Source of the DNA: Streptomyces sp. CB02400 | GTDB lineage: Bacteria; Actinomycetota; Actinomycetes; Streptomycetales; Streptomycetaceae | Direction: 5' to 3' | Length of the DNA stretch: 64,000 bases | Assembly: GCF_001905725.1 (NCBI RefSeq) | Contig: NZ_LIWB01000009.1 | Span: 62,001-126,000 of the forward strand | Shown: positions 57,659 through 64,000 of the stretch, piece after piece | Layout of the letters: each line of letters starts with the position of its first letter | How positions within the stretch are numbered: position 1 is the first letter of the stretch | Notes under the pieces: model-generated | Told to the model about the DNA's origin: nothing | Databases searched by the model: none | The model's input: the letters and a program-made list of their open reading frames with translations, nothing else | Made by a program: the position numbers and the translations under genes

Positions 57659-58294
57659 TCACCTCGCGCCGGAGGCGGGGGACAGGCTCCTGCGGCCGGG
57701 CACGATCCGGTCCGCCAGGCCGTACTCCACCGCCGCCTGCGCGTCGAGAACCTTGTCCCGCTCGATGTCCGCCCGGACCTGCTCCGGGGTGCGGCCCGTG
57801 TGCCGGACCAGGATCTCCTCCATCCGTGACCGGATCCGGGTCAACTCCTCGGCCTGGATCGCCAGATCACTGGTCTGTCCCTCGACCGGCTCCAGGAGGG
57901 AGGGCTGACGGAGCACCAGGCGGGAACCGGGCAGCAGCAGTCGCTTGCCCGGGGTGCCGGCGGCCAGCAGCAGCGCGGCGGCGCCCTCCGCCTGGCCCAG
58001 ACAGATCGTCTGCACGTCGCAGGAGACGTAGCGCAGCGTGTCGTAGATCGCCGACATGGCGTGGAAGGAGCCGCCGGGGGAGTTGACGTAGAGCGAGATG
58101 TCCCGGTCGGGGGAGTGGTGCTCCAGGTACATGAACTGCGCCATCACGTCGTTCGCGGAGGTCTCGTCGACCTGTGTCCCGAGGATGACGATCCGCTCCT
58201 CGAGCAGCTTCGAGTAGGGGTCCATCGTCCGGTTCCCCGATGCCGTGCGTTCGGTGAGCTCGGGCAGGACGTGGCGGGCGGACGGTCGGGTCAT
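57659..58294 (-). CDS. ClpP-like protein with altered catalytic triad (ClpR-like)
   Basis: 211 residues. Full ClpP fold markers: ERIVILGTQVDETSANDVMAQ, LYVNSPGGSFHAMSAIYDTL, TICLGQAEGAAALLLAAGTPGKR, RTPEQVRADIERDKVLDAQAAVEYGLADRIV. In active ClpP the loop reads GQAAS and the next His is in HQP. Here the Ser position is Gly104 (GQAEG) and the His position is Arg129 (LRQP); the Asp (D180, in IERDK) remains. So it should not cleave peptides, and may form mixed rings with active ClpP paralogues. ATG has AGGAGGGG upstream. Divergent from an antitoxin gene. Confidence 0.88.
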   Translation of the reverse strand: MTRPSARHVLPELTERTASGNRTMDPYSKLLEERIVILGTQVDETSANDVMAQFMYLEHHSPDRDISLYVNSPGGSFHAMSAIYDTLRYVSCDVQTICLGQAEGAAALLLAAGTPGKRLLLPGSRLVLRQPSLLEPVEGQTSDLAIQAEELTRIRSRMEEILVRHTGRTPEQVRADIERDKVLDAQAAVEYGLADRIVPGRRSLSPASGAR

Positions 58295-58329
58295 GAGAGC
58301 CCCTCCTGTCTGGTTGTCTCTGTAAAAAA

Positions 58330-58356
58330 TGTACAGGACGTACGTGACGTTATGAT
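58330..58356 (+). promoter_or_regulatory. Antitoxin promoter with TGTACA operator
   Basis: TATGAT (58351-58356) stands six bases before the ATG. TGTACA (58330-58335), the core of YefM operators, and CGTACG (58339-58344) lie just upstream, and both also face the divergent clpP-like promoter. Confidence 0.55.
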
Positions 58357-58362
58357 GGGTTC

Positions 58363-58650
58363 ATGGCCTACGAGATTCCGGTTACCCAAGCCAGGGCTGA
58401 GCTCGCCGACCTCATCAACCGCGTGGTGTACGGCGGTGAGCGCGTCGTCGTGACCCGGCACGGAAAACCCCTCGTCGCCCTTGTCTCCGCCGATGACCTG
58501 CGACGACTCGAAGAACTCAGGGAGGCGCCGGAGCCCGCCGAGGAGCAGGTGGTCAGCACGGTGGCCGGTGTCCGCGAGGTCGCGTCCGCTCCCCGCGAAC
58601 GGCAGCGCTTCGGCATCGCGGCGGAGCACCGGGGAACGGCCACCTCGTAA
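58363..58650 (+). CDS. Phd/YefM-family antitoxin, orphan
   Basis: 95 residues. N-terminal Phd/YefM fold EIPVTQARAELADLINRVVYGGERVVVTRHGKPLVALVSADDLRRLEEL, then an acidic, disordered C-terminus. No RelE/Doc toxin gene follows: downstream is a terminator and a convergent gene. Leaderless promoter likely. It may act as a stand-alone repressor, perhaps also of the divergent clpP-like operon. Confidence 0.9.
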   Translation: MAYEIPVTQARAELADLINRVVYGGERVVVTRHGKPLVALVSADDLRRLEELREAPEPAEEQVVSTVAGVREVASAPRERQRFGIAAEHRGTATS

Positions 58651-58666
58651 GCCCTTACGGCAGAAC

Positions 58667-58703
58667 CGTGCACCCCCCGTCCGCTACGGCGGGGGCGCAC
58701 GGT
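58667..58703. terminator. Hairpin terminator after the antitoxin gene
   Basis: CCGTGCACCCCCC ... GGGGGCGCACGG forms a long GC-rich stem with a ~10-base loop, between convergent genes. Confidence 0.65.
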
Positions 58704-58768
58704 CGTTCCACGCGGCCGGAGGCCGGCCGTCGAGCGGGCCGATGGCAGCCGACGGGGCCGGCCCGCGG

Positions 58769-59770
58769 TCAGCCGACGGGGGCCGGTTCGCGCTCGGACG
58801 CGGACCGCGTGTTCCTCGTACGTTCCTTCAGTGCGCCGCCGACCAGTACGGCGCCCAGGCCCAGCGCGGCCCACCAGGTCAGCGTCAGGGCGGGGCCGGC
58901 CGCCGCCGCGCCGTCGAAGAAGGACACCGAGCGCAGCAGCGACACGCCCGCCCCCGGCGGCAGCCACCGGCCTATCGCCCCGGCCGGCTCGGGCAGCATC
59001 TCCGGTGCCGAGGACGCCCCCGAGAAGGGGTTGCCGAGCAGCATGATCACCAAGCCGCCGAGCGCGATGCCCGCCCGTCCGAGCAGCGCCGCGAGTCCGG
59101 CGACCGTCGCCCCCATGGCCAGCGCGGCCAGCGCGAACGTACCGGCCACCGTCCACCAGTTCCCCGGAACGGCGTCCAGCCAGCTGTGCGCAAGCGCCGC
59201 GGCCACCGCGCCGACCAGGGTGGCGGATCCGGCCAGCGCGGCCACCGCGCGGGTGCCGCGCAGCCCCAGCAGCGTCACCGCGGCACCGGCGCCGATCCCG
59301 GCCAGGGCCAGTGGCAGCACGCTCGTGTTCAGGACCGCGCCGCGAGGGTCCCCCTCGGCGGCGGGCACCACGTCCACGGTGGTGACCCGGCTGCCGGAGG
59401 CCGAGGTCTGCTGGGTCACCGCCTGTCGCAGCAGCTGGGCCACGACCGGGCTCGCGGCGGACGCGGTGAGCAGTTTCGGTCCCTGCCCGGTGACGACGAC
59501 CGCGCCGTACACCTCGCGGTCCTCGACCGCTTCCCGGGCGGCGGCCTCGTCGGCGTAGTGGTGGAGGTCGAAGGCGCCCTCCTGGCGCTCCAGCCGCTGC
59601 TCCACCGGTGCGGTCGCGGCGGTGGGGCCGGCCACGCCGAGCGGCAGGTCGCGGGGCGCCGTACGGGCCGCGGGCCAGGCGAAGGCCCAGAGCGCCAGCG
59701 CCACCAGGGCGGGGATCAGCAGTGTCACGGCGACGACGCGACGGTGCGGCGACAGTGTCGAGAGGGACAT
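58769..59770 (-). CDS. YhgE/Pip-like (ABC-2 superfamily) membrane protein
   Basis: 333 residues. N-terminal TM (VVAVTLLIPALVALALWAFAWP), an extracytoplasmic domain (about 45-150; PLGVAGPTAATAPVEQRL, EDREVYGAVVV), then five hydrophobic helices (for example LPLALAGIGAGAAVTLLGLRG, IALGGLVIMLLGNPFSGASSA). Arrangement of the YhgE/Pip and ABC-2 permease type; no ATPase gene is adjacent. Export of a lipid or small molecule is possible but unproven. Divergent from a TetR gene that probably represses it. Confidence 0.85.
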   Translation of the reverse strand: MSLSTLSPHRRVVAVTLLIPALVALALWAFAWPAARTAPRDLPLGVAGPTAATAPVEQRLERQEGAFDLHHYADEAAAREAVEDREVYGAVVVTGQGPKLLTASAASPVVAQLLRQAVTQQTSASGSRVTTVDVVPAAEGDPRGAVLNTSVLPLALAGIGAGAAVTLLGLRGTRAVAALAGSATLVGAVAAALAHSWLDAVPGNWWTVAGTFALAALAMGATVAGLAALLGRAGIALGGLVIMLLGNPFSGASSAPEMLPEPAGAIGRWLPPGAGVSLLRSVSFFDGAAAAGPALTLTWWAALGLGAVLVGGALKERTRNTRSASEREPAPVG

Positions 59771-59786
59771 GAGGGCTCCGGCGATC

Positions 59787-59871
59787 TAAAAGAAGGATCG
59801 TTCGTTTTAGGTTCACCGTCACCGTCCCGCTCCGTCCGCTCCTTGTCAAGAAGGAATGTTCGTTTTAGATT
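59787..59871. promoter_or_regulatory. Twin TetR operators and tetR promoter
   Basis: AGAAGGATCGTTCGTTTTAG (59791-59810) and AGAAGGAATGTTCGTTTTAG (59849-59868) are direct copies, 58 bases apart, each a partly palindromic TAAAA/TTTTA element. The second covers the spacer of the tetR promoter TTGTCA-N17-TAGATT (59843-59871), which ends six bases before the ATG. Confidence 0.65.
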
Positions 59872-59877
59872 GTGGTC

Positions 59878-60507
59878 ATGGCCCGCGTATCCCAGGAACA
59901 CCTCGACGCCCGCCGCCGCCAGATCCTCGACGGCGCCGCGTCCTGCTTCGCCCGCAACGGCTTCCACGCCACCTCGATGCAGGACGTGCTCAAGGAGGCG
60001 GACCTCTCCGCGGGCGCCGTCTACCGGTACTTCCGGGGGAAGGACGAGCTGATCGCCGCGATCGTGACCGATGTGCTCGACACGGTGCGCGGCATCCTCG
60101 AACAGGCCGCCCAGGAGAGTCCGCCGCCCACCCCGGACGTGCTCGTTCCGCGGGCCCTGGCCCGGATGAGGGAGCAGCGGCCGGCCACTCTGGACGACGG
60201 TGGGTGGATGTTCCCGCGGCTGATGATCCAGGTGTGGACGGAGACCACGCGCAGTCCCGAACTGGCGGCTGTGCTGGGTGAGGGGTACGACAACGTCCGC
60301 AGGGCCTGGGGGAGGGTTGCCGAGGGGTACCAGGACGCCGGTCTGATGTCCGCGGACGCGGACACGGACGCTGTGGCGCGGGCGATGATCGCGCTGGTGC
60401 AGGGGTTCGCCGCTCAGATGGCGCTGTTCGGCGGGATCTCCGAGCGGACGCTGGGGGAGGGGTTGCGGGCGCTGATGGCTGTGGGGCCTGCCCGGGCGGA
60501 CACCTGA
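59878..60507 (+). CDS. TetR-family repressor
   Basis: 209 residues. N-terminal HTH (about 10-55: RRQILDGAASCFARNGFHATSMQDVLKEADLSAGAVYRYFRGKDELI) and a TetR_C ligand domain. Divergent from the membrane protein gene with two similar operators between. ATG 59878 fits the leaderless promoter; a GTG at 59872 also exists. Confidence 0.94.
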   Translation: MARVSQEHLDARRRQILDGAASCFARNGFHATSMQDVLKEADLSAGAVYRYFRGKDELIAAIVTDVLDTVRGILEQAAQESPPPTPDVLVPRALARMREQRPATLDDGGWMFPRLMIQVWTETTRSPELAAVLGEGYDNVRRAWGRVAEGYQDAGLMSADADTDAVARAMIALVQGFAAQMALFGGISERTLGEGLRALMAVGPARADT

Positions 60508-60543
60508 CGGGGGGTCGCCCCCGCCGCCCGTTTCCATTCCCCA

Positions 60544-60613
60544 CCCCGGGGGCTGCGTCCCCGGACCCCCCTTCGGCCTGAACTGCCTCGTCCTCAGACG
60601 CCGGACGGGCCGG
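60544..60613. repeat. Dispersed Streptomyces intergenic repeat
   Basis: CCCCGGGGGCTGCGTCCCCGG followed by ACCCCCCTTCGGCCTGAAC and CTCGTCCTCAGACGCCGGAC matches, from memory, a highly repeated Streptomyces element. The first part forms a hairpin and may terminate tetR. Confidence 0.7.
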
Positions 60614-60767
60614 AAGCGCTTGGCCTGCTGAAAAGTGCGTCCGATTGATGGGGTGTCAATATCCGGTTATCGGATTGGCAAAGAACGGCCTCGAACCCTG
60701 TTCCCAGCTACCTCACAGCGGCGAGGATCCCCCCTGCCCATCGCAACGACGTACGGGGAGGCCCCAC

Positions 60768-62369
60768 TTGAGGGACAGCAGACCGAAGAGGCGGGCGGCC
60801 GCGCTCGGTCCGGCCGGAGTGCTCGTCACGGCGACGCTCATAGCCGGCGCCGTCGCGGCGCCCACGGCGAGAGCGACGGCGGACACCCACCACGGCAAGG
60901 ACCGCGAGGCCAGGGGCGTGGCGATCGCCGCCGCCCGGGCCGCGGAGACCGGCATCGACTGGCAGGACTGCCCCGCCGACTGGAACCTGGCCAAGCCGAT
61001 CCAGTGCGGCTGGGTCTCGGTGCCGATGGACTACGCCAAGCCGTACGGCAAGCAGATCAAGCTCGCCGTCGACCGCATCGGCAACACCGGCACCAAGAGC
61101 GAACGCCAGGGCGCGCTGCTGTACAACCCGGGCGGTCCCGGCGGTTCCGGTCTGCGCTTCCCGGCCCGGGTCACCGCCAAGAACCCGGTCTGGGCCGATG
61201 CGGCCAAGGCGTACGACTTCGTGGGCTTCGACCCGCGCGGCGTCGGCAAGTCCGCGCCCATCTCCTGTGTCGACCCGCAGGAGTTCGTCAAGGCGCCCAA
61301 GATGGACCCGGTGCCCCGCTCCGAGGCCGACAAGCGGGCCCAGCGCAAGCTCGCCCGCGAGTACGCCGAGGGCTGCTACGAGCGCAGCGGCGAGATGCTG
61401 CCGCACATGACCACGCCGAACACCGCGCGCGACCTCGATGTCATCCGCGCCGCCCTCGGCGAGCGGAAGCTCAACTTCCTCGGTGTCTCCTACGGCACCT
61501 ACCTCGGCGCCGTCTACGCCACCCTCTTCCCGGGCCACGTCCGCCGCATGGTCGTCGACAGCGTCGTCAACCCCTCCCGCGACAAGATCTGGTACCAGGC
61601 CAACCTGGACCAGGACGTCGCCTTCGAGGGCCGCTGGAAGGACTGGCAGGACTGGGTCGCGAAGAACGACGCGACCTACCACCTCGGGGACACCCGCGCC
61701 GAGGTCCAGGAGCGGTGGCTCGAACTGCGCGCCACCGCCGAGAAGAACCCCCTCGGTGGCGTCGTCGGCCCGGCCGAGCTGATCTCCTTCTTCCAGAGCG
61801 CCCCGTACTACGACTCCGCGTGGGCGCCCACGGCGGCCGTCTTCAGCCAGTACGTCGCCGGCGACACCCAGGCGCTCGTCGACGCCGCCGCCCCCGACCT
61901 CTCCGACACGGCGGGCAACGCGGCCTCGGAGAACGGCAACGCCGTCTACACGGCCGTGGAGTGCGCCGACGCCAAGTGGCCCACCAGTTGGCGCAAGTGG
62001 GACCGCGACAACATCCGGCTGCACCGGGACCACCCGTTCATGACCTGGGCCAACGCCTGGATGAACCTGCCCTGCGCCACCTGGCCGGTCAAGCAGCAGA
62101 CGCCCGTGGACGTCAAGTCCGGCAAGGGGCTGCCGCCGGTGCTGATCGTCCAGTCCGAGCGCGACGCGGCCACCCCGTACGCGGGCGCCGTCGAACTGCA
62201 CCAGCGGCTCAAGGGATCCCGCCTCATCACCGAGCGGGACGCCGGATCCCACGGCGTCACCGGCCTGGTCAACTCCTGCGTCAACGACCGGGTGGACACC
62301 TACCTGCTCACCGGCGAGCTGGACCGCTCCGACGTGACCTGCGCACCGCACGCCACGCCGAAGCCGTAA
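60768..62369 (+). CDS. Secreted S33 peptidase (tripeptidyl aminopeptidase-like)
   Basis: 533 residues. Signal peptide (RPKRRAAALGPAGVLVTATLIAGAVAAPTARA), then an alpha/beta hydrolase of the SlpD/SlpE/Tap type. Elements: WQDCPADWNLAKPIQCGWVSVPMDY, GALLYNPGGPGGSG (oxyanion), GFDPRGVGKS, nucleophile in LGVSYGTYLGA (Ser), QSERDAATPYAGA (Asp) and GSHGVTG (His). Removes N-terminal tripeptides from extracellular proteins. TTG 60768 is decided by GGGAGG six bases upstream. Inverted repeat ATCCG-gttat-CGGAT (60661-60675) lies in the leader/promoter region. Confidence 0.92.
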   Translation: MRDSRPKRRAAALGPAGVLVTATLIAGAVAAPTARATADTHHGKDREARGVAIAAARAAETGIDWQDCPADWNLAKPIQCGWVSVPMDYAKPYGKQIKLAVDRIGNTGTKSERQGALLYNPGGPGGSGLRFPARVTAKNPVWADAAKAYDFVGFDPRGVGKSAPISCVDPQEFVKAPKMDPVPRSEADKRAQRKLAREYAEGCYERSGEMLPHMTTPNTARDLDVIRAALGERKLNFLGVSYGTYLGAVYATLFPGHVRRMVVDSVVNPSRDKIWYQANLDQDVAFEGRWKDWQDWVAKNDATYHLGDTRAEVQERWLELRATAEKNPLGGVVGPAELISFFQSAPYYDSAWAPTAAVFSQYVAGDTQALVDAAAPDLSDTAGNAASENGNAVYTAVECADAKWPTSWRKWDRDNIRLHRDHPFMTWANAWMNLPCATWPVKQQTPVDVKSGKGLPPVLIVQSERDAATPYAGAVELHQRLKGSRLITERDAGSHGVTGLVNSCVNDRVDTYLLTGELDRSDVTCAPHATPKP

Positions 62370-62389
62370 CACCCACGCCGTACGACACA

Positions 62390-62423
62390 CGAGGGGCGGC
62401 CGGAACTCCCCGGCCGCCCCTCG
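62390..62423. terminator. 14-bp stem terminator
   Basis: CGAGGGGCGGCCGG, loop AACTCC, CCGGCCGCCCCTCG: perfect stem between the convergent peptidase and PlsC genes. Confidence 0.85.
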
Positions 62424-62441
62424 CCCGTGCGCCCACCGGGA

Positions 62442-63167
62442 TCAGCTCAGCGGCATGCGCGGGAAGCGGCGCTTGTCCTCCGCCCTGCGCTCGGCGTCCT
62501 CCGCCTTGGCGACGGCCGCGTACTGGTCGACGTACTCCTGCTCGGACAGGGTGAGGATGGCGTACATGAGCTCGTCGGTGGCGGCGCGCAGGACCGCCTT
62601 CTCGTTCTCCATCCCCGCGTAGCGCGAGAAGTCCAGCGGCTTGCCGAAACGGATCACCACCGGGTGGACCCGGGGGATCTTCCTGCCGGGCGGCTGGGCC
62701 TCGAACGTGCCGATCATCGCGCAGGGGACCACCGGGACGCCCGCTTTGAGGGCCATCACCGCGACGCCGACCTTGCCCTTGTAGAGGCGGCCGTCGTGCG
62801 AGCGCGTGCCCTCCGGGTAGATGCCGAGCAGCTCCCCCTTGCCCAGCACGCCGAGGCCCTCCCGGATGGCGGCCTGCCCGGCCTCCTTGCCGGAGCGGTC
62901 GACGGGGATCTGCCCCGCGCTGTGGAAGAAGAACGCCGTCAGCCGGCCCTTGAGGCCGGGGCCGGTGAAGTACTCGGCCTTGGCGAGGAAGGTGATGCGC
63001 CGCTTGAGCACGGCCGGCATCAGGAAGTGGTCCGAGAACGACAGGTGGTTCCCCGCGACGATGGCGGCGCCGGACGACGGCACGTGCTCCAGGCCCTCTA
63101 TTCGCGGCCGGAAGACCAGACGCAGCAGCGGACCCAGCAGCACGTACTTGAGCAGGTAGTAGAACAA
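62442..63167 (-). CDS. plsC: 1-acyl-sn-glycerol-3-phosphate acyltransferase
   Basis: 241 residues. Acyltransferase blocks: NHLSFSDHFLMP (H-x4-D), FFHSAGQIPVDRSG, and IYPEGTRSHDGRLYKGKVG (EGTRS). Membrane-associated; makes phosphatidic acid from lysophosphatidic acid and acyl-ACP/CoA. TTG 63167 has AGGAG seven bases upstream; the GTG at 63173 is an alternative with a poor spacing. Confidence 0.92.
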   Translation of the reverse strand: MFYYLLKYVLLGPLLRLVFRPRIEGLEHVPSSGAAIVAGNHLSFSDHFLMPAVLKRRITFLAKAEYFTGPGLKGRLTAFFFHSAGQIPVDRSGKEAGQAAIREGLGVLGKGELLGIYPEGTRSHDGRLYKGKVGVAVMALKAGVPVVPCAMIGTFEAQPPGRKIPRVHPVVIRFGKPLDFSRYAGMENEKAVLRAATDELMYAILTLSEQEYVDQYAAVAKAEDAERRAEDKRRFPRMPLS

Positions 63168-63332
63168 GGACACGCTCCTCGACTCCGGCGGACGGGCGGT
63201 GCCGCCGCATCCCGGCAGGCCATCCGGCACGTCGTGGGGTGCCAGTCTAGGCGCGGGCGGTGCGCCCCGGCATCAGGTTCGACGCGACCGGAAGGCGCCG
63301 TGCCGGACGGCCGGCCGAGTAGGCTCGTACGC

Positions 63333-63788
63333 ATGCGGATCTCCGTCTCCTCCGACATGGACGCACCCGTGGCCCGCGCCCTCCTCGCCGAACTCCGCCA
63401 GCGCGGCCACGAGGTACGCGCGCACGGCGCCCTGAACCCCGGGGACGACCCGCAGTGGGCCGTCTGCTCGGAGGCGGCGGCCCGTGAGGTCGCCTCCGGT
63501 ACCGCCGACCAGGCGGTGGTGTGCTGCTGGACCGGCACCGGCGCCTCGATCGCCGCGAACAAGGTGCCCGGCGTCCGGGCCGCCCTGTGCACGGACGCCT
63601 ACACGGCGGACGGCGCACGCCGCTGGAACGACGCCAACGTGCTGGCGATCGGCCTGCGGCTGACGTCCGGGCCGCTGCTGACGGAGATCCTCGACGCCTG
63701 GTTCGCCGGCGCGCCCAGCGACGACCCGCAGGACCGGCGCAACGTGGAACGCACCGCGCGCCTCGACCGGGAGCGCACCGGCGCCTGA
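63333..63788 (+). CDS. RpiB/LacAB-family sugar-phosphate isomerase
   Basis: 151 residues. RISVSSDMDAPVARALLAELRQRGHEV, CCWTGTGASIAANKVPGVRAALCTDAYTADGARRWNDANVLAIG (active-site Cys about 66 region, phosphate loop GTG-S-AANK and conserved R/N). Interconverts ribose-5- and ribulose-5-phosphate or a related sugar phosphate. Not the canonical DGS N-terminus (here SSDMDAP), so substrate is uncertain. TAGGCT stands seven bases ahead of the ATG. Confidence 0.88.
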   Translation: MRISVSSDMDAPVARALLAELRQRGHEVRAHGALNPGDDPQWAVCSEAAAREVASGTADQAVVCCWTGTGASIAANKVPGVRAALCTDAYTADGARRWNDANVLAIGLRLTSGPLLTEILDAWFAGAPSDDPQDRRNVERTARLDRERTGA

Positions 63789-63793
63789 CCCGC

Positions 63794-64000
63794 CTACAGC
63801 CGTACGACGACCAGCGCCGTGTCGTCGGTGGCGCCGCCCGGCGGCAGCAGCTCCAGCAGCACGATGTCCGCGAGCGTCTCGGGATCCTGCGTCCGGTGCC
63901 GGCGCAGGGCCTCGGCGAGCCGCAGCAGCCCCATGTCGATGTCCTCCCGGCGCCGTTCGATCAGCCCGTCGGTGTAGAGCACCAGGGTCGCCCCCGGCTC
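63794..64000 (-). CDS. SpoIIE-type PP2C phosphatase, C-terminal end (partial)
   Basis: The last 68 residues are visible. EPGATLVLYTDGLIERRREDIDMGLLRLAEAL and PPGGATDDTALVVVRL are the final motifs of PP2C/SpoIIE phosphatases (Asp in YTDG and in DDTA bind metal). N-terminal domains lie beyond the window. Serine phosphatases of this type act on anti-anti-sigma factors. Confidence 0.92.
   Translation of the reverse strand, partial: EPGATLVLYTDGLIERRREDIDMGLLRLAEALRRHRTQDPETLADIVLLELLPPGGATDDTALVVVRL

Overview
This 64 kb window is typical high-GC Streptomyces chromosome. GC is very high, genes are dense, GTG, TTG and even CTG starts occur, and the content is characteristic: SigJ/ECF41-type sigma factor, WhiJ-like XRE/DUF397/ATPase cluster, ClpP paralogue, SbcCD, and the intergenic hairpin repeats common in the genus. 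From memory the order (bio genes, purB, two-component/ABC locus, ECF41 sigma factor, phoD) recalls the SCO12xx-13xx arm-proximal core region of S. coelicolor, but no search was run. I saw no rRNA, tRNA, CRISPR array, complete insertion sequence or origin.

Layout. 0-11.7 kb is housekeeping and small metabolic genes: MFS exporter (partial), proline/glutamine-rich membrane protein, thioesterase, DedA, gamma carbonic anhydrase-like protein, acyltransferase, XRE-cupin regulator, YbaK-like deacylase, divergent CDF exporter/ArsR pair, 4-hydroxybenzoate hydroxylase, CoA-binding protein, a CysRS-like protein without catalytic motifs, SixA phosphatase and YigZ. 11.7-14.7 kb is a decayed accessory pocket: a soluble quinoprotein glucose dehydrogenase pseudogene (in-frame TGA at a conserved Trp, lost 3' end), an internally deleted copy of part of the nearby sixA gene, and a truncated NB-ARC ATPase gene whose P-loop was destroyed by what looks like a quasi-palindrome template switch. 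14.8-19 kb is sbcD-sbcC.

19-26.7 kb holds two Lrp regulators, each divergent from a presumed target (rhodanese; gamma-family PLP enzyme), an orphan Imm21 immunity protein with a duplicated 3' end, an SDR, a DUF885 peptidase-like protein and an ACT-GNAT acetyltransferase. 26.8-38.4 kb holds PhoD behind a PHO-box-like element, a MocR regulator, a hydrolase divergent from an ECF41 sigma factor, a GntR regulator with a DasR-box-like operator, a ROK regulator, and a two-component system divergent from an ABC exporter. 38.4-48.5 kb holds a Mug-type glycosylase with a probable CTG start coupled to purB, an SGNH hydrolase, two CNNM/CorC proteins, a GNAT, a tandem-repeat block and a LolCDE/MacB-like ABC pair. 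48.6-49.3 kb is an RHH-Fic-like toxin-antitoxin module. 49.3-54.5 kb is a methyltransferase and the biotin locus (bioF divergent from bioB-bioA-bioD). 54.5-64 kb holds the WhiJ-like cluster, a secreted NlpC/P60 hydrolase under a ydaO-type (c-di-AMP) riboswitch, a catalytically degenerate ClpP with a coupled small protein, an orphan Phd antitoxin, a TetR/membrane-protein pair with twin operators, a secreted S33 peptidase, PlsC, an RpiB-like isomerase and a partial PP2C phosphatase.

A recurrent signal is a -10 hexamer exactly six bases before the start codon (at least a dozen genes), which predicts leaderless mRNAs. Nearly all functional statements are family-level inferences from motifs visible in the translation.
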